A DNA stretch of 64,000 nucleotides. Source: an uncultured Prochlorococcus sp. (lineage in GTDB: Bacteria > Cyanobacteriota > Cyanobacteriia > PCC-6307 > Cyanobiaceae). The position numbers and the translations under genes are program-made. The stretch covers positions 62,001 to 126,000 of the forward strand of contig CABZNT010000003.1 of NCBI GenBank assembly GCA_902527105.1, given 5' to 3'. Below, piece after piece: positions 1 through 8,504 of this stretch; within the stretch, counting starts at the first letter, position 1; each line of letters starts with the position of its first letter. The notes beneath the pieces are model-generated. The model had not been told where the DNA came from. It saw only the letters and a program-made list of their open reading frames with translations, and ran no database searches.

Positions 1-697
1 CTTTTCCTCTTATTTTCTGCCCTTTAGGAGCTCTCCAAATCTTACAGTTTGGATGAATCCCATTACCCTTACTATTTAAAAGTGGATGGAGGCCTTTAAC
101 ACTACAAAAAATAAAATCAAGTGGGACTGGTCTCTTATCACTATTAATTAGTACTGTGGGTCCATGAACTTTTTCTATCCAATTTTGTAATTGATCTGCA
201 TTGGCTATTGTTGCTGATAAAGCTATTATTTGAGTTCTACTAGGGCAATGGATTATAGTTTCCTCCCAAACTGTGCCTCTTTGGGGGTCATTCATATAAT
301 GACATTCATCAAGAATTACAGATTCTAAATTTTCTAAGGGATCATCAAATTCATCAAATTCGCCATAAAGCATGTTCCTAAAAATCTCAGTCGTCATGAC
401 TAAGATAGGTGCTTCTCTATTTATGCTTATATCTCCAGTTAAAAGACCAACTTTATTCTCACCATATTGATTAGCAAAATCTCTAAACTTTTGGTTTGAC
501 AAGGCCTTTAAAGGGGTTGTATAAAAAACTCTGTTGTCATGAGATAAGCCTCTATATATAGCAAATTCACCTATCAAAGTTTTACCCGAACCTGTTGGTG
601 CCGTTAAAACAACAGAATTTCCGCTATTAATAGCTCGTATCGCTTCTAATTGAAAATCATCTAGCGGAAAGGGGAAATATTCCTCTAAATTAAGCAA
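1..697 (-). CDS. SKI2-type DEAD/DEAH-box RNA helicase, N-terminal part, cut by window edge
   Basis: About 232 N-terminal residues of a superfamily II helicase run off the left edge. In order I see the Q-motif-like opening FPFPLDDFQLEAI, Walker A APTGSGKT, the TTPLKAL motif, Walker B DECH and the SAT motif LSATIAN. This order and spacing fit the SKI2/MTR4-like helicases that cyanobacteria encode, which remodel RNA. The frame has no ATG: an in-frame stop lies at 731-733 and the first usual start is TTG at 695-697, which I chose. A slightly upstream non-standard start is possible. It faces away from the biotin operon. The helicase class is secure; substrate is unknown. Confidence 0.85.
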   Translation of the reverse strand, partial: MLNLEEYFPFPLDDFQLEAIRAINSGNSVVLTAPTGSGKTLIGEFAIYRGLSHDNRVFYTTPLKALSNQKFRDFANQYGENKVGLLTGDISINREAPILVMTTEIFRNMLYGEFDEFDDPLENLESVILDECHYMNDPQRGTVWEETIIHCPSRTQIIALSATIANADQLQNWIEKVHGPTVLINSDKRPVPLDFIFCSVKGLHPLLNSKGNGIHPNCKIWRAPKGQKIRGK

Positions 698-836
698 TAA
701 TTGTGATTGAAGAGAGGATGAGTTAACTTCTTAATATATGATCTATATAGATATTAATAAACAAAAAATACCTTGCAAACTTTAATAGTAAATCTAAATC
801 TTTTTAATTAAATCCACTAAATTTTATTTTGCCAAA

Positions 837-1976
837 ATGAAAAAAGTAAAAATTCCAAAAAATAGAATCCGTAAATTAAAAACATTTTCTTTAGGTAAAA
901 AATCATTCGAACTTCTAAGTTTAAATTCACAAAATAAAAAACTTATAGACTTATGCAGTAATGATTATTTTGGATTAAGTAGGGACAAGGATTTAATAAA
1001 AGCTGCTTACGAAATAAGCTTACTAGAAGGTATTGGTTCAGGAAGTTCTAGGTTTATTACAGGTTCAAGACCAATACATAAATTATTAGAAACAGAACTT
1101 GCTAAGTGGCTTGATCAACAAAAAGTATTACTTTTCCCAAGCGGATTTCAAGCAAATATAGCCGCTATCCAGGCTTTAGCAAACAGAAATAGTATCGTAA
1201 TTGCAGATAAATTGATCCATAACTCTTTATTGGTTGGAGTCAAAGCTGCTCAAGCAAAACTGGTTCGATTTTCACACAATAATTTAAAAGATTTAGAAGA
1301 TAAAATTATTAAATCTAACCCTAAAAAAAATTCTATTTTAGTTGTTGTTGAATCTCTCTATAGCATGGAGGGATCAATTGCTCCGCTCAGAGAAATAACG
1401 AAAATTTGCAAAAAAAATAGTGTTCAATTATTAGTTGACGAAGCTCATGCAATTGGAATCTTGGGTCCTGAAGGCAGGGGTTTAAGTTTTAATTGTCGTT
1501 CAGATATAACTATGATTACTGGAACGTTTGGGAAAGCATTTGGAAGCGGTGGAGCTTTTATAGCTTCCAATTCAGAAATTGGAGAATATCTTATCCAAAC
1601 AAGTGGTGCATTTAGATATACAACCGCGCTTGCGCCATCTTTAGCTGCTGGGGCGCTAGAAGGTTTAAAAAAAATTTTAGAAAATAAAGAATGGGGTAAT
1701 GATTTATTATCTTCTGCGAAAGTATGGAAAGATGAAATTATTAAAAATCTAAGTTTTACAGTTCAGGGAGATTCCCACATTTTATCAATTATTGTTGGCC
1801 AAGAAGAGAAGGCAATTTATCTACAAAAATATCTCGAAGAAAATGGGTTTTTAGCAATTGCGATAAGACCTCCAACTGTTCCAGTGGGGCAATCAAGAAT
1901 CAGAATAACAATACGAAGAAACTTAGATTTTAATTTACTGAAGAATTTTATTGCAGTATTAAAAGAGTTTAAATGA
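837..1976 (+). CDS. bioF: 8-amino-7-oxononanoate synthase
   Basis: This PLP enzyme condenses pimeloyl-ACP (or -CoA) with L-alanine, the first step of the biotin ring pathway. At 379 residues it has the usual family length. Visible are GSGSSRFITGS near 67-77, DEAHAIG with Asp201 and His204, and the PLP lysine in TGTFGKAFGSGG (Lys233). It is the first gene of a five-gene biotin operon and its stop overlaps the start of bioK by 4 bases, so translation is probably coupled. The 139 bases upstream, up to the helicase gene, must hold the operon promoter. The assignment is firm from motifs and neighbours. Confidence 0.96.
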   Translation: MKKVKIPKNRIRKLKTFSLGKKSFELLSLNSQNKKLIDLCSNDYFGLSRDKDLIKAAYEISLLEGIGSGSSRFITGSRPIHKLLETELAKWLDQQKVLLFPSGFQANIAAIQALANRNSIVIADKLIHNSLLVGVKAAQAKLVRFSHNNLKDLEDKIIKSNPKKNSILVVVESLYSMEGSIAPLREITKICKKNSVQLLVDEAHAIGILGPEGRGLSFNCRSDITMITGTFGKAFGSGGAFIASNSEIGEYLIQTSGAFRYTTALAPSLAAGALEGLKKILENKEWGNDLLSSAKVWKDEIIKNLSFTVQGDSHILSIIVGQEEKAIYLQKYLEENGFLAIAIRPPTVPVGQSRIRITIRRNLDFNLLKNFIAVLKEFK

Positions 1977-2677
1977 AACAAATTATTACTCAACATGGGT
2001 GGGGACTAAATAAATATTTCTGGGATGATTATAAAGTTGATTTTTTAAATAATAATTGGCATTGGCAAGATAATGAAAGGGGCTATTTTTCGACAAATAA
2101 TTATCAAGCAAAATGGATTAAAAGCGAATCTAAAAAAGAAATCAGAATGACTTTATGCCATTCATTTGGTTTTCATTTAATGCCAAAAAAAATTTTAAAA
2201 GAAGCAACTCATATTGTTCTTATAAATTCTTTTAATAATTTTCTTCCTTTAAATAATAAGAGAAACTTTATTTTAAGGTCTTTGAAAAGAATGGAAACAA
2301 AAATCACAAAAGATGAACATAAAGATATGTTGAAAGAATTTATAAATAGATCATTTATGCCAAATCATATGAATAATAGTTTTAAAAATATCTTTTATAA
2401 AAGTCTAGAGAGTTTAAATAAAACTCTTCTTTTAAGTGATTTAAAACAACTTTATATCAATAGAGATTTTCCAGTTTTTTTAAGAAAAGATTGCAAAATT
2501 ATTTTTATAAAATCAGAAAATGATTTTATTCTTGACAACGAATCAAATAATAACTTTTTAGATTCCTTAAATAAAAAACTTGATAGGAAGCCAATTTTAA
2601 TTAAATTAGCTCAACAGGGTCATTGCTTGAATAATTTAAATTTATACGAGATCTTACTTAATACACTTAATGATTGA
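1973..2677 (+). CDS. bioK: Pimeloyl-ACP methyl ester esterase, BioK type
   Basis: A 234-residue alpha/beta-hydrolase-like protein between bioF and bioC. It would cleave the methyl ester from pimeloyl-ACP methyl ester, ending the fatty-acid-disguise phase opened by BioC. A plausible catalytic triad is visible: Ser64 in LCHSFGF (a variant nucleophile elbow), Asp184 in SENDFIL, and His217 in QQGHCLNN. It does not resemble classic BioH in its elbow. BioK was described as the non-homologous BioH replacement of Synechococcus and Prochlorococcus, and the position in the operon agrees. It overlaps both neighbours (4 and 8 bases). The name rests on context and motif, so slightly less sure than the other bio genes. 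Confidence 0.85.
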   Translation: MKQIITQHGWGLNKYFWDDYKVDFLNNNWHWQDNERGYFSTNNYQAKWIKSESKKEIRMTLCHSFGFHLMPKKILKEATHIVLINSFNNFLPLNNKRNFILRSLKRMETKITKDEHKDMLKEFINRSFMPNHMNNSFKNIFYKSLESLNKTLLLSDLKQLYINRDFPVFLRKDCKIIFIKSENDFILDNESNNNFLDSLNKKLDRKPILIKLAQQGHCLNNLNLYEILLNTLND

Positions 2678-3440
2678 AATGGATAGTAAGAAGTGGAATG
2701 AGAAAATAAAAAATAATTTCAATGATGCTGCATATCGGTATTTAGAGCATTCAAATATTCAGAAATTTTTTGCAAAAAAGATTGTTCAATTTATCAAAGA
2801 ATTAAATCCCCAAAAAAAAGGTGAATGGATAGATCTAGGATCAGGACCAGGACTATTAGCAGATGAAATAGAAAAAAATTTTTCTTCCCAAAAAGTATCC
2901 AGAATTGATTTCAGCAAAAAAATGCTTCTTGAGAATAAATTATCTAGAAAAAAAATTTTATGGGATTTGAATAATGATTTACCTCCTGAAATAAATAACT
3001 GTTCTTTATTAACATCTAACTTTTGCATACATTGGTTAAACAACCCAGAAAAGATAATAAAAAATTGGTTTAGCAAATTAAAACCTGGAGGTTTTTTAAT
3101 CATTTCATATCCAACAAAAGATTGTTTTCCTGAATGGAAAGATACTTGTAAAAAAATTGATATTGAATATAGTGGTCTTAATTTCCTTTGTTCTAAAGAA
3201 TTATTAAAAGATTTCAAATCAACTGAAATACATTATTCAGAACAGTTTAATTATCTTGAAAATTTTGAAGATATATATAAACTTTTTAGAAGCATAAAAA
3301 ATGTTGGAGCACAATCAACAAATTGTAAACGCAAAACAGTGAAAGAATTAAAGGAAATTCAAAAGTTTTGGCCAAAGAATTACAATAATACAGTGAACCT
3401 TTCATGGCAAATTGAGATTCAAATCATAAAAAAATTATGA
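2670..3440 (+). CDS. bioC: Malonyl-ACP O-methyltransferase
   Basis: A 256-residue class I SAM-dependent methyltransferase that esterifies malonyl-ACP so that fatty acid synthase can build the pimelate moiety. SAM motif I is WIDLGSGPG (53-61), followed by acidic residues and the post-motif FCIHWLNNP, typical of BioC. The first ATG (2670) lies inside bioK; a second in-frame ATG at 2679 would leave no overlap, so the start is uncertain by three codons. Its stop overlaps the bioD start by 4 bases. The operon context makes the assignment firm despite low general sequence conservation of BioC. Confidence 0.92.
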   Translation: MIEMDSKKWNEKIKNNFNDAAYRYLEHSNIQKFFAKKIVQFIKELNPQKKGEWIDLGSGPGLLADEIEKNFSSQKVSRIDFSKKMLLENKLSRKKILWDLNNDLPPEINNCSLLTSNFCIHWLNNPEKIIKNWFSKLKPGGFLIISYPTKDCFPEWKDTCKKIDIEYSGLNFLCSKELLKDFKSTEIHYSEQFNYLENFEDIYKLFRSIKNVGAQSTNCKRKTVKELKEIQKFWPKNYNNTVNLSWQIEIQIIKKL

Positions 3441-4102
3441 GTAGTCACAAAAATATTTTCAAATTTATAATTTGTGGAACAGATACTGATATTGGGAAAA
3501 CTTTAATAAGCTCTTTTTTCGTTAAAGGATTAAATTCCTTTTATTGGAAGCCTATTCAAAGTGGTATTGAATCGCAAACTGATAGTCAAACTGTTGAAAA
3601 ACTTTCACAAGTAAGTAAAAAGAAAATAATTAAAGAAGCTTATGTCTTTACAAAACCTCTGTCTCCTCATTGGGCTGCTGAAATAGATCAAAAAACTATT
3701 AACTTTGACAAGTTGAGATTGCCAAAAGTAAAAGGCTCATTAATTGTAGAAACTGCAGGTGGATTAATGGTTCCAATAACACGTAATTTTTTACAAATAG
3801 ATCAAATAAAACAATGGAATCTTCCGGTAATACTTGTATGTAAGAGCTCACTTGGAACTCTTAACCATACCCTACTTAGTATTGAGGCCTTAAAACGAAG
3901 AAATATTGAGATTTTAGGTTTAGTAGTCAATGGCGAAAAACACCTAGATAATCCAAAAACTCTAGTTGATTTTAGTGGTATTCCTTTAATTGCTGAATTT
4001 CCTTACATCAAAAAAATGGACTCAAATAATTTAGATATACTATGGAAAGAACTTGAAATTAAAAATAAGTTGATCTCACTTTTAAACTCAAAAATAAGTT
4101 AA
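3437..4102 (+). CDS. bioD: Dethiobiotin synthetase
   Basis: This ATP-dependent carboxylase closes the ureido ring, turning 7,8-diaminopelargonate into dethiobiotin. The 221-residue protein carries the P-loop GTDTDIGKT (14-22), the substrate lysine in WKPIQSG (Lys38) and the ETAGGLMVPI segment. All are hallmarks of BioD. The ATG overlaps the bioC stop by 4 bases, and the stop codon directly abuts the bioA ATG. Length and motifs are normal. Confidence 0.95.
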   Translation: MSSHKNIFKFIICGTDTDIGKTLISSFFVKGLNSFYWKPIQSGIESQTDSQTVEKLSQVSKKKIIKEAYVFTKPLSPHWAAEIDQKTINFDKLRLPKVKGSLIVETAGGLMVPITRNFLQIDQIKQWNLPVILVCKSSLGTLNHTLLSIEALKRRNIEILGLVVNGEKHLDNPKTLVDFSGIPLIAEFPYIKKMDSNNLDILWKELEIKNKLISLLNSKIS

Positions 4103-5404
4103 ATGAAATCTTTGGATTCAAAAACTTCAAATCAAGATTGGCACCCAAATATTTGGCCACCTTTTACACAAATCAATAACAGCAAACCGCAAATAGAAGT
4201 AACTCATGGCAAGGATACCCTTCTATTTACTAAAAATCCTAAAAAAGAGCTAATAGATGCAATTAGTAGTTGGTGGGTAACTCTTCATGGTCATAGTAAC
4301 GAATATATTGCGGATGCCATTTTTAATCAATCAAAAAAACTTGAGCAAGTTATATTTGCTGATTTTTTACATCCACAAGCAAAAAAATTGGCGGAAAGAC
4401 TTAGTGAGTTAACAAAACTAGAAAGATTATTTTTTTCTGATAACGGTTCTACTGCAGTGGAAGTCGCTTTAAAAATTGCCTTCCAATCATGGCAAAATAG
4501 AGGAGAGACAAGAACCCAAATAGTAGCTTTTGATGGCGCCTATCATGGCGATACATTTGGAGCTATGGCTTTAGGTGAGAGAAATATTTTTAATGAGAAT
4601 TTCGATAATCTTATGTTCCCAGTTAGGAGAGTCCCCTGGCCTTCAACTTGGATGAACGATGAAGAAGTAGAAAATAAAGAAAATGAGGCGATCCAAAAAT
4701 TAGAAACTCTACTTAAAACTCCCACAGTTGCAGTAATCATTGAGCCACTTGTTCAAGGAGCAGGAGGAATGAATATGGTTAGGCCTCAGTTTATAAAAAA
4801 AGTTTCAGATATTATAGAAAATAATAATTCTTTGTTAATTGCTGATGAAGTTTTGACTGGGTTTGGAAGATGTGGAAGTCTTTTTGCGTTTCAAAAGGCA
4901 AAAATCGTTCCTGATTTAATAAGTATGTCAAAAGGCCTAACTGGTGGATTTTTACCAATGGGAATAACTTTATGTAAAGAAAAAATTTTTCAATCCTTTA
5001 TTGATGATTCCCCAAGAAAAACTTTTTGGCATGGACATAGTTTTACTGCTAATCCTTTAGGTTGTGCTGCGGCAAATGCTAGCCTTGATTTATTAGAAAA
5101 AGAACCACACAAATATCTTTCATTTGAAGAAAAACATTTATCTCACTTAATTAAATTTAAAAACTTACCTTATATAAAAAAAATAAGGGTATCCGGCACA
5201 ATTGCTGCCTTCGATTTAGATATTGGGAACAAAAAAGGTTATTTCAATAATATTGGGAAAGAAATAAAGAGTCTTGCAATGGAGAAAGGTTTATTTATAA
5301 GACCCCTCGGGAATGTTATTTATCTCTTGCCACCTCTCTGTATAACCGATGATCAATTAGAAAAAAGTTACTGGATAATAAGTCAAATCTTAGAAAATCT
5401 TTAG
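4103..5404 (+). CDS. bioA: Adenosylmethionine-8-amino-7-oxononanoate aminotransferase
   Basis: A class III PLP aminotransferase of 433 residues that makes 7,8-diaminopelargonate using SAM as amino donor. Visible are the WPPFTQ substrate-binding start (18-23), DGAYHGD (144-150), the cofactor aspartate in IADEVLTGFGR (Asp248), and the PLP lysine in SMSKGLTGG (Lys277). It is the last gene of the biotin operon; its ATG follows the bioD stop without a gap. bioB, the final step, is not in this window. It converges on the DUF3143 gene with only 7 bases between stop codons. Confidence 0.95.
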   Translation: MKSLDSKTSNQDWHPNIWPPFTQINNSKPQIEVTHGKDTLLFTKNPKKELIDAISSWWVTLHGHSNEYIADAIFNQSKKLEQVIFADFLHPQAKKLAERLSELTKLERLFFSDNGSTAVEVALKIAFQSWQNRGETRTQIVAFDGAYHGDTFGAMALGERNIFNENFDNLMFPVRRVPWPSTWMNDEEVENKENEAIQKLETLLKTPTVAVIIEPLVQGAGGMNMVRPQFIKKVSDIIENNNSLLIADEVLTGFGRCGSLFAFQKAKIVPDLISMSKGLTGGFLPMGITLCKEKIFQSFIDDSPRKTFWHGHSFTANPLGCAAANASLDLLEKEPHKYLSFEEKHLSHLIKFKNLPYIKKIRVSGTIAAFDLDIGNKKGYFNNIGKEIKSLAMEKGLFIRPLGNVIYLLPPLCITDDQLEKSYWIISQILENL

Positions 5405-5411
5405 ATAGAAT

Positions 5412-5669
5412 TTAAGGCCCCTGGAGTATTGCATTTTCCACATCTTCTCTATTAATGCAATAGGAAAATAGTCTTTTAGTTTCTTGTCCTTCACTTTCCC
5501 ACATAACACTTAAATCTTCCTGTTCAAAAATAATAGTTGCATTCCAATTAGAAAGTAACAGATACCATTTAGATGGATTATTAATATCCTTCACAGCACC
5601 TAAATCAGTTAACCACAATTCCAATGATTGCAGTGAATTTTGATTGATAGGTTTTTTAGAGGAATTCAC
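5412..5669 (-). CDS. DUF3143 family small cyanobacterial protein
   Basis: An 85-residue soluble protein that fits the cyanobacterial DUF3143 family: a LELWLTDLGA opening, a central tryptophan-rich strand pattern (WYLLLSNWNATI), then LSVMWESEG and a closing INREDVENAILQGP. No biochemical function is established. No signal peptide or membrane segment is visible. It lies 16 bases downstream of the J-domain gene on the same strand and is probably co-transcribed with it. Family placement is from recalled pattern. Confidence 0.8.
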   Translation of the reverse strand: MNSSKKPINQNSLQSLELWLTDLGAVKDINNPSKWYLLLSNWNATIIFEQEDLSVMWESEGQETKRLFSYCINREDVENAILQGP

Positions 5670-5685
5670 AGACTTTATAAAAAAA

Positions 5686-6126
5686 TTATTTAATTAGCCA
5701 AAGCGGTATTGTCTCTAATTCTTTTCCAGTAAAAGAAGCAATAAAAATTGAACAAATTAAACTTATAGAAATGATGATAATTAAAAGAAACAACGAAAAC
5801 AATTCTCCATTTGAAAAAGGTCTTCTATTTCCTAATAAATTTTTATTATTAGAATCGATTACTAAATTATTTAAAACGTTAGTATTATCTATAATCCTAG
5901 AGTTTTCTTTTAGTTTGTCATCATATATTTTCCTTAAATTACTATTATTTAAATGTTCATAAGCTTCAAGAACTTCTTGAAATTTACTTTTAGCAACGTC
6001 TATTTCTAATGAAGTTGTATCGGGATGCAACTCAATAGAAAGTTTACAAAATGCCTTTCTTAATTCATGATTGGATGCATTTTCATTTACACCTAAAATT
6101 TTGTAATAGGAAGTTTCCCCTTTCAA
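5686..6126 (-). CDS. J-domain (DnaJ-like) membrane protein
   Basis: The first 70 or so residues form a J-domain: YYKILGVNENAS, helix II, the HPD motif at 34-36 that stimulates Hsp70 ATPase, then helix III ending in RKIYDD. A polar linker follows, then one strongly hydrophobic segment (about 108-134). There is no Gly/Phe region or zinc finger, so this is a type III J-protein. It likely recruits a DnaK to a membrane site; the client is unknown. Co-oriented with the downstream DUF3143 gene. Confidence 0.85.
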   Translation of the reverse strand: MKGETSYYKILGVNENASNHELRKAFCKLSIELHPDTTSLEIDVAKSKFQEVLEAYEHLNNSNLRKIYDDKLKENSRIIDNTNVLNNLVIDSNNKNLLGNRRPFSNGELFSLFLLIIIISISLICSIFIASFTGKELETIPLWLIK

Positions 6127-6188
6127 AATAATCTTTTATTAATATTGTAATTCTAATAAATTTTTACTAAATAGAATGTATTTAATGG

Positions 6189-6929
6189 ATGGCTAAAAAT
6201 CATATTTATAACAAAATGAAAAAACAAAACATTCCAGAAGAAATTCTTTCCTTGATAAGTGAAGAAGAAATAAATTTATTTCAAGAGTTACAAATTAAAA
6301 TTAAAGAATTAAATAATAAAACCAATCTCACTAGATTAACTGATGGGGATGATTATTGGGTATCTCAAGTTTTTGACAGCATTTGGCCATTCAAAGCTTT
6401 CACGAATATTAATTTTGATAATAAAAAATTTTTAGATATTGGATCAGGCTGTGGCTTCCCAGGTTTAGCTTATGCCATAACTCATCCTAATTCTGAGATA
6501 TACCTAATTGATTCTTTGAAAAAGAAAACAGATGCACTAAAATTTTTAGTTGAACAGATCAATTTCAAAAACAATATTCATGTAATCAATAATCGTATTG
6601 AGAACTTAGCCCACCAATCGTCAATGAGAAATAATTTTAATATTGCAACAACTAGAGCAGTTAGTAATCCATCAACAGTTTCAGAATACATACTGCCAAT
6701 GTTAAAAAAAGAAGGGTTTGGAGTTTTATATTGTGGCAAATGGACGAATGAAGAAAGCAAAAATCTAGATAAAACTTTAGAAATTTTAGAAGGGAAAGTT
6801 AAAGATAAAAAAAAGATACTATTACCAAGAAATAAAGGCACCCGAAATATAATTCTTATTGAACAAAAAAGATTATGCCCTGAAATTTACCCAAGAAAAG
6901 TTGGCAAACCTGAAAAAAATCCATTATGA
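6189..6929 (+). CDS. rsmG: 16S rRNA (guanine527-N7)-methyltransferase
   Basis: RsmG/GidB methylates G527 of 16S rRNA. The 246-residue protein has the family N-terminal helical region with NLTRLTDGDDYWVSQVFDS, then SAM motif I FLDIGSGCGFPGL (81-93), LIDSLKKKTDAL and the ATTRAVSNPS segment. The ATG at 6189 is used; an ATG ten codons in (6216) is an alternative. It converges on the aldo/keto reductase gene with two bases between the stop codons. Assignment is secure. Confidence 0.95.
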   Translation: MAKNHIYNKMKKQNIPEEILSLISEEEINLFQELQIKIKELNNKTNLTRLTDGDDYWVSQVFDSIWPFKAFTNINFDNKKFLDIGSGCGFPGLAYAITHPNSEIYLIDSLKKKTDALKFLVEQINFKNNIHVINNRIENLAHQSSMRNNFNIATTRAVSNPSTVSEYILPMLKKEGFGVLYCGKWTNEESKNLDKTLEILEGKVKDKKKILLPRNKGTRNIILIEQKRLCPEIYPRKVGKPEKNPL

Positions 6930-6931
6930 AA

Positions 6932-8125
6932 TTATTTTTTTGATAATCTTTTAGCATTCTTATCTCCAAACTTTTCTTTTAAATTTCTCAATTTTCTTAT
7001 AACTTTTTTTGGATTTATATGACCTTCTAATACTTTCAATAATTGTCCTTCAGAAACATCTACATCTAGTAAATTTGCGTTGAATCCTGGGAACCAGTGG
7101 CTTCCATTACCAAGCAATTGATATCTAGCTCTTGCATATCCTTCCATACCCAACCAATCAATTAAATTTGAAAGCCAAAGCAGAACAGGAATATTAATAT
7201 TTCCCGGCGTATATTCCCAACTTGGTAAATTTCTATTCCAATTTTGATGCCACTCTAGACCTAAGCAATTAATTGATTCCTGCCTTAATTTGTTAATTAT
7301 CTTAGGCACATACTTCTCAGATTCTGATAACAACGAGACAGCTTCTAAATGCAGAGCGAAATCTGTCTCTTTTGCAATACCCACACTCAAAGTATGGACA
7401 TTTTGATTCCTTAAGCAAAAAAGATCATTAAAAACTATAGGATGAAGTGGTTTACAAAATTCCAACATTTTTCTTGAGGGAGTATGAAGATGTCCCCCTT
7501 TATCAGTGGGACTTATTATGAAAACCCCAAGATCATACTTATTGGCTAAATTAATAACCTTTGTATTTTCCTGATTAATGAAATACCAATGCAAATTCAC
7601 ATAATCAAATAAGTTTGTTGATATGGCCTTTTCAATAAGTGCAGATTTTCCATGGGTTGAAAATCCAATAGATCCAATTAAATTTTCTTTTTGAAAATTC
7701 CTCAAAATATCAATGCAACCTCCATCTCGAGTAGCCTGATGTAAATGTTCAGCTGTATTAATACCATGTATTGCTAACAAATCAATTTTTTTTACTTGCA
7801 ATTTTTCAATACTAGATAATACATCTCGCTCAAAAATTTCTGGATCACTATTTGGTGGAATCTTTGTTTGAATTATATTTGGGATTTTCTTAGTATTCTT
7901 AAAACACATCCCTAATTGCACCTCAGAAGTTCCATAGTACTTGGCGGTCTCTACATGACTAAAGCCATATTGTGTTGCAAGATCAAATAAATTTTCTACT
8001 TTCTTTTGTTCTTCGAATGAAACCTCAGAAAAATCTAATTGATCCCAACTTTTTTGAAATCTCATACCACCTAAAGATAAAACAGGAATCTTTAGATTGG
8101 TTCTACCAAATCTACGATATTGCAT
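6932..8125 (-). CDS. Aldo/keto reductase with a cysteine-less, degenerate C-terminal ferredoxin-like domain
   Basis: Residues 1-280 form an aldo/keto reductase barrel: GRTNLKIPVLSLGGM, the ETAKYYGTSE segment with the probable catalytic Tyr64, QTKIPP, LLAIHGIN and GSIGFSTHG. This is the COG1453 type, whose members usually end in a 4Fe-4S ferredoxin domain. Here the region that should hold CxxCxxCxxxC reads DVSEGQLLKVLEGHIN, with Asp356, Glu359, Leu362 and Leu366 at the cysteine positions; the earlier cluster site near 290-315 also lacks its cysteines. A separate ferredoxin gene lies 10 bases upstream on the same strand. Substrate unknown. The fold call is firm; the loss of the cluster is my alignment by eye. 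Confidence 0.85.
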   Translation of the reverse strand: MQYRRFGRTNLKIPVLSLGGMRFQKSWDQLDFSEVSFEEQKKVENLFDLATQYGFSHVETAKYYGTSEVQLGMCFKNTKKIPNIIQTKIPPNSDPEIFERDVLSSIEKLQVKKIDLLAIHGINTAEHLHQATRDGGCIDILRNFQKENLIGSIGFSTHGKSALIEKAISTNLFDYVNLHWYFINQENTKVINLANKYDLGVFIISPTDKGGHLHTPSRKMLEFCKPLHPIVFNDLFCLRNQNVHTLSVGIAKETDFALHLEAVSLLSESEKYVPKIINKLRQESINCLGLEWHQNWNRNLPSWEYTPGNINIPVLLWLSNLIDWLGMEGYARARYQLLGNGSHWFPGFNANLLDVDVSEGQLLKVLEGHINPKKVIRKLRNLKEKFGDKNAKRLSKK

Positions 8126-8135
8126 CTTTTTGATT

Positions 8136-8495
8136 TTAGTGCTTGTTCATTCTCGGTGGCTTTCCAAATGTTTGAAACATATCCCTATCGAGACTATTCT
8201 CTAAATCATCCAATTCTTCAAATTTGACCCAATGAATGCAATCAACAGGGCATGTATCTATTGCTTCTTGTATGACATCAGAACTATCTCCATCTTGCCT
8301 AATAGCTCGACTTCTACCATGAAATTCATCAACAGTGAAAGTGTTCGAAGCAACGTGAACACAGTACTGACAACCAATACACTTGGCTTCATCAACCCAT
8401 ACAGCTTTTTCAGCTAACTGACCACCTAAAACGGGCTCCCAGCCTGTAATCTCAATATTTTCTTCAGAGCTATGAAATGGATCCGTAAAATCCAT
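8136..8495 (-). CDS. 4Fe-4S ferredoxin
   Basis: A 119-residue ferredoxin with one cluster motif: Cys39, Cys42 and Cys45 in CIGCQYC, then a long insert (NTFTVDEFHGRSRAI) and a second half TCPVDCIHWV with Cys82 and Cys86. This is the ferredoxin form found in cyanobacteria and chloroplast-targeted plant proteins, with one 4Fe-4S cluster. It should carry single electrons. It sits between ycf35 (9 bases upstream) and the aldo/keto reductase (10 bases downstream), so all are probably one transcript, and the reductase is a candidate partner. Confidence 0.9.
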   Translation of the reverse strand: MDFTDPFHSSEENIEITGWEPVLGGQLAEKAVWVDEAKCIGCQYCVHVASNTFTVDEFHGRSRAIRQDGDSSDVIQEAIDTCPVDCIHWVKFEELDDLENSLDRDMFQTFGKPPRMNKH

Positions 8496-8504
8496 ATCTT
8501 GACA

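Noticed and set aside
695-733. Suspected frameshift at the helicase start
   Set aside because: No ATG exists, but the frame is intact from TTG at 697 onward and no missing N-terminal motif shows in another frame, so an alternative start explains it.
2786-3217. Long minus-strand open frame inside bioC
   Set aside because: It lies wholly opposite a conserved gene, has no recognisable domain and arises from the antisense of AT-rich codons.
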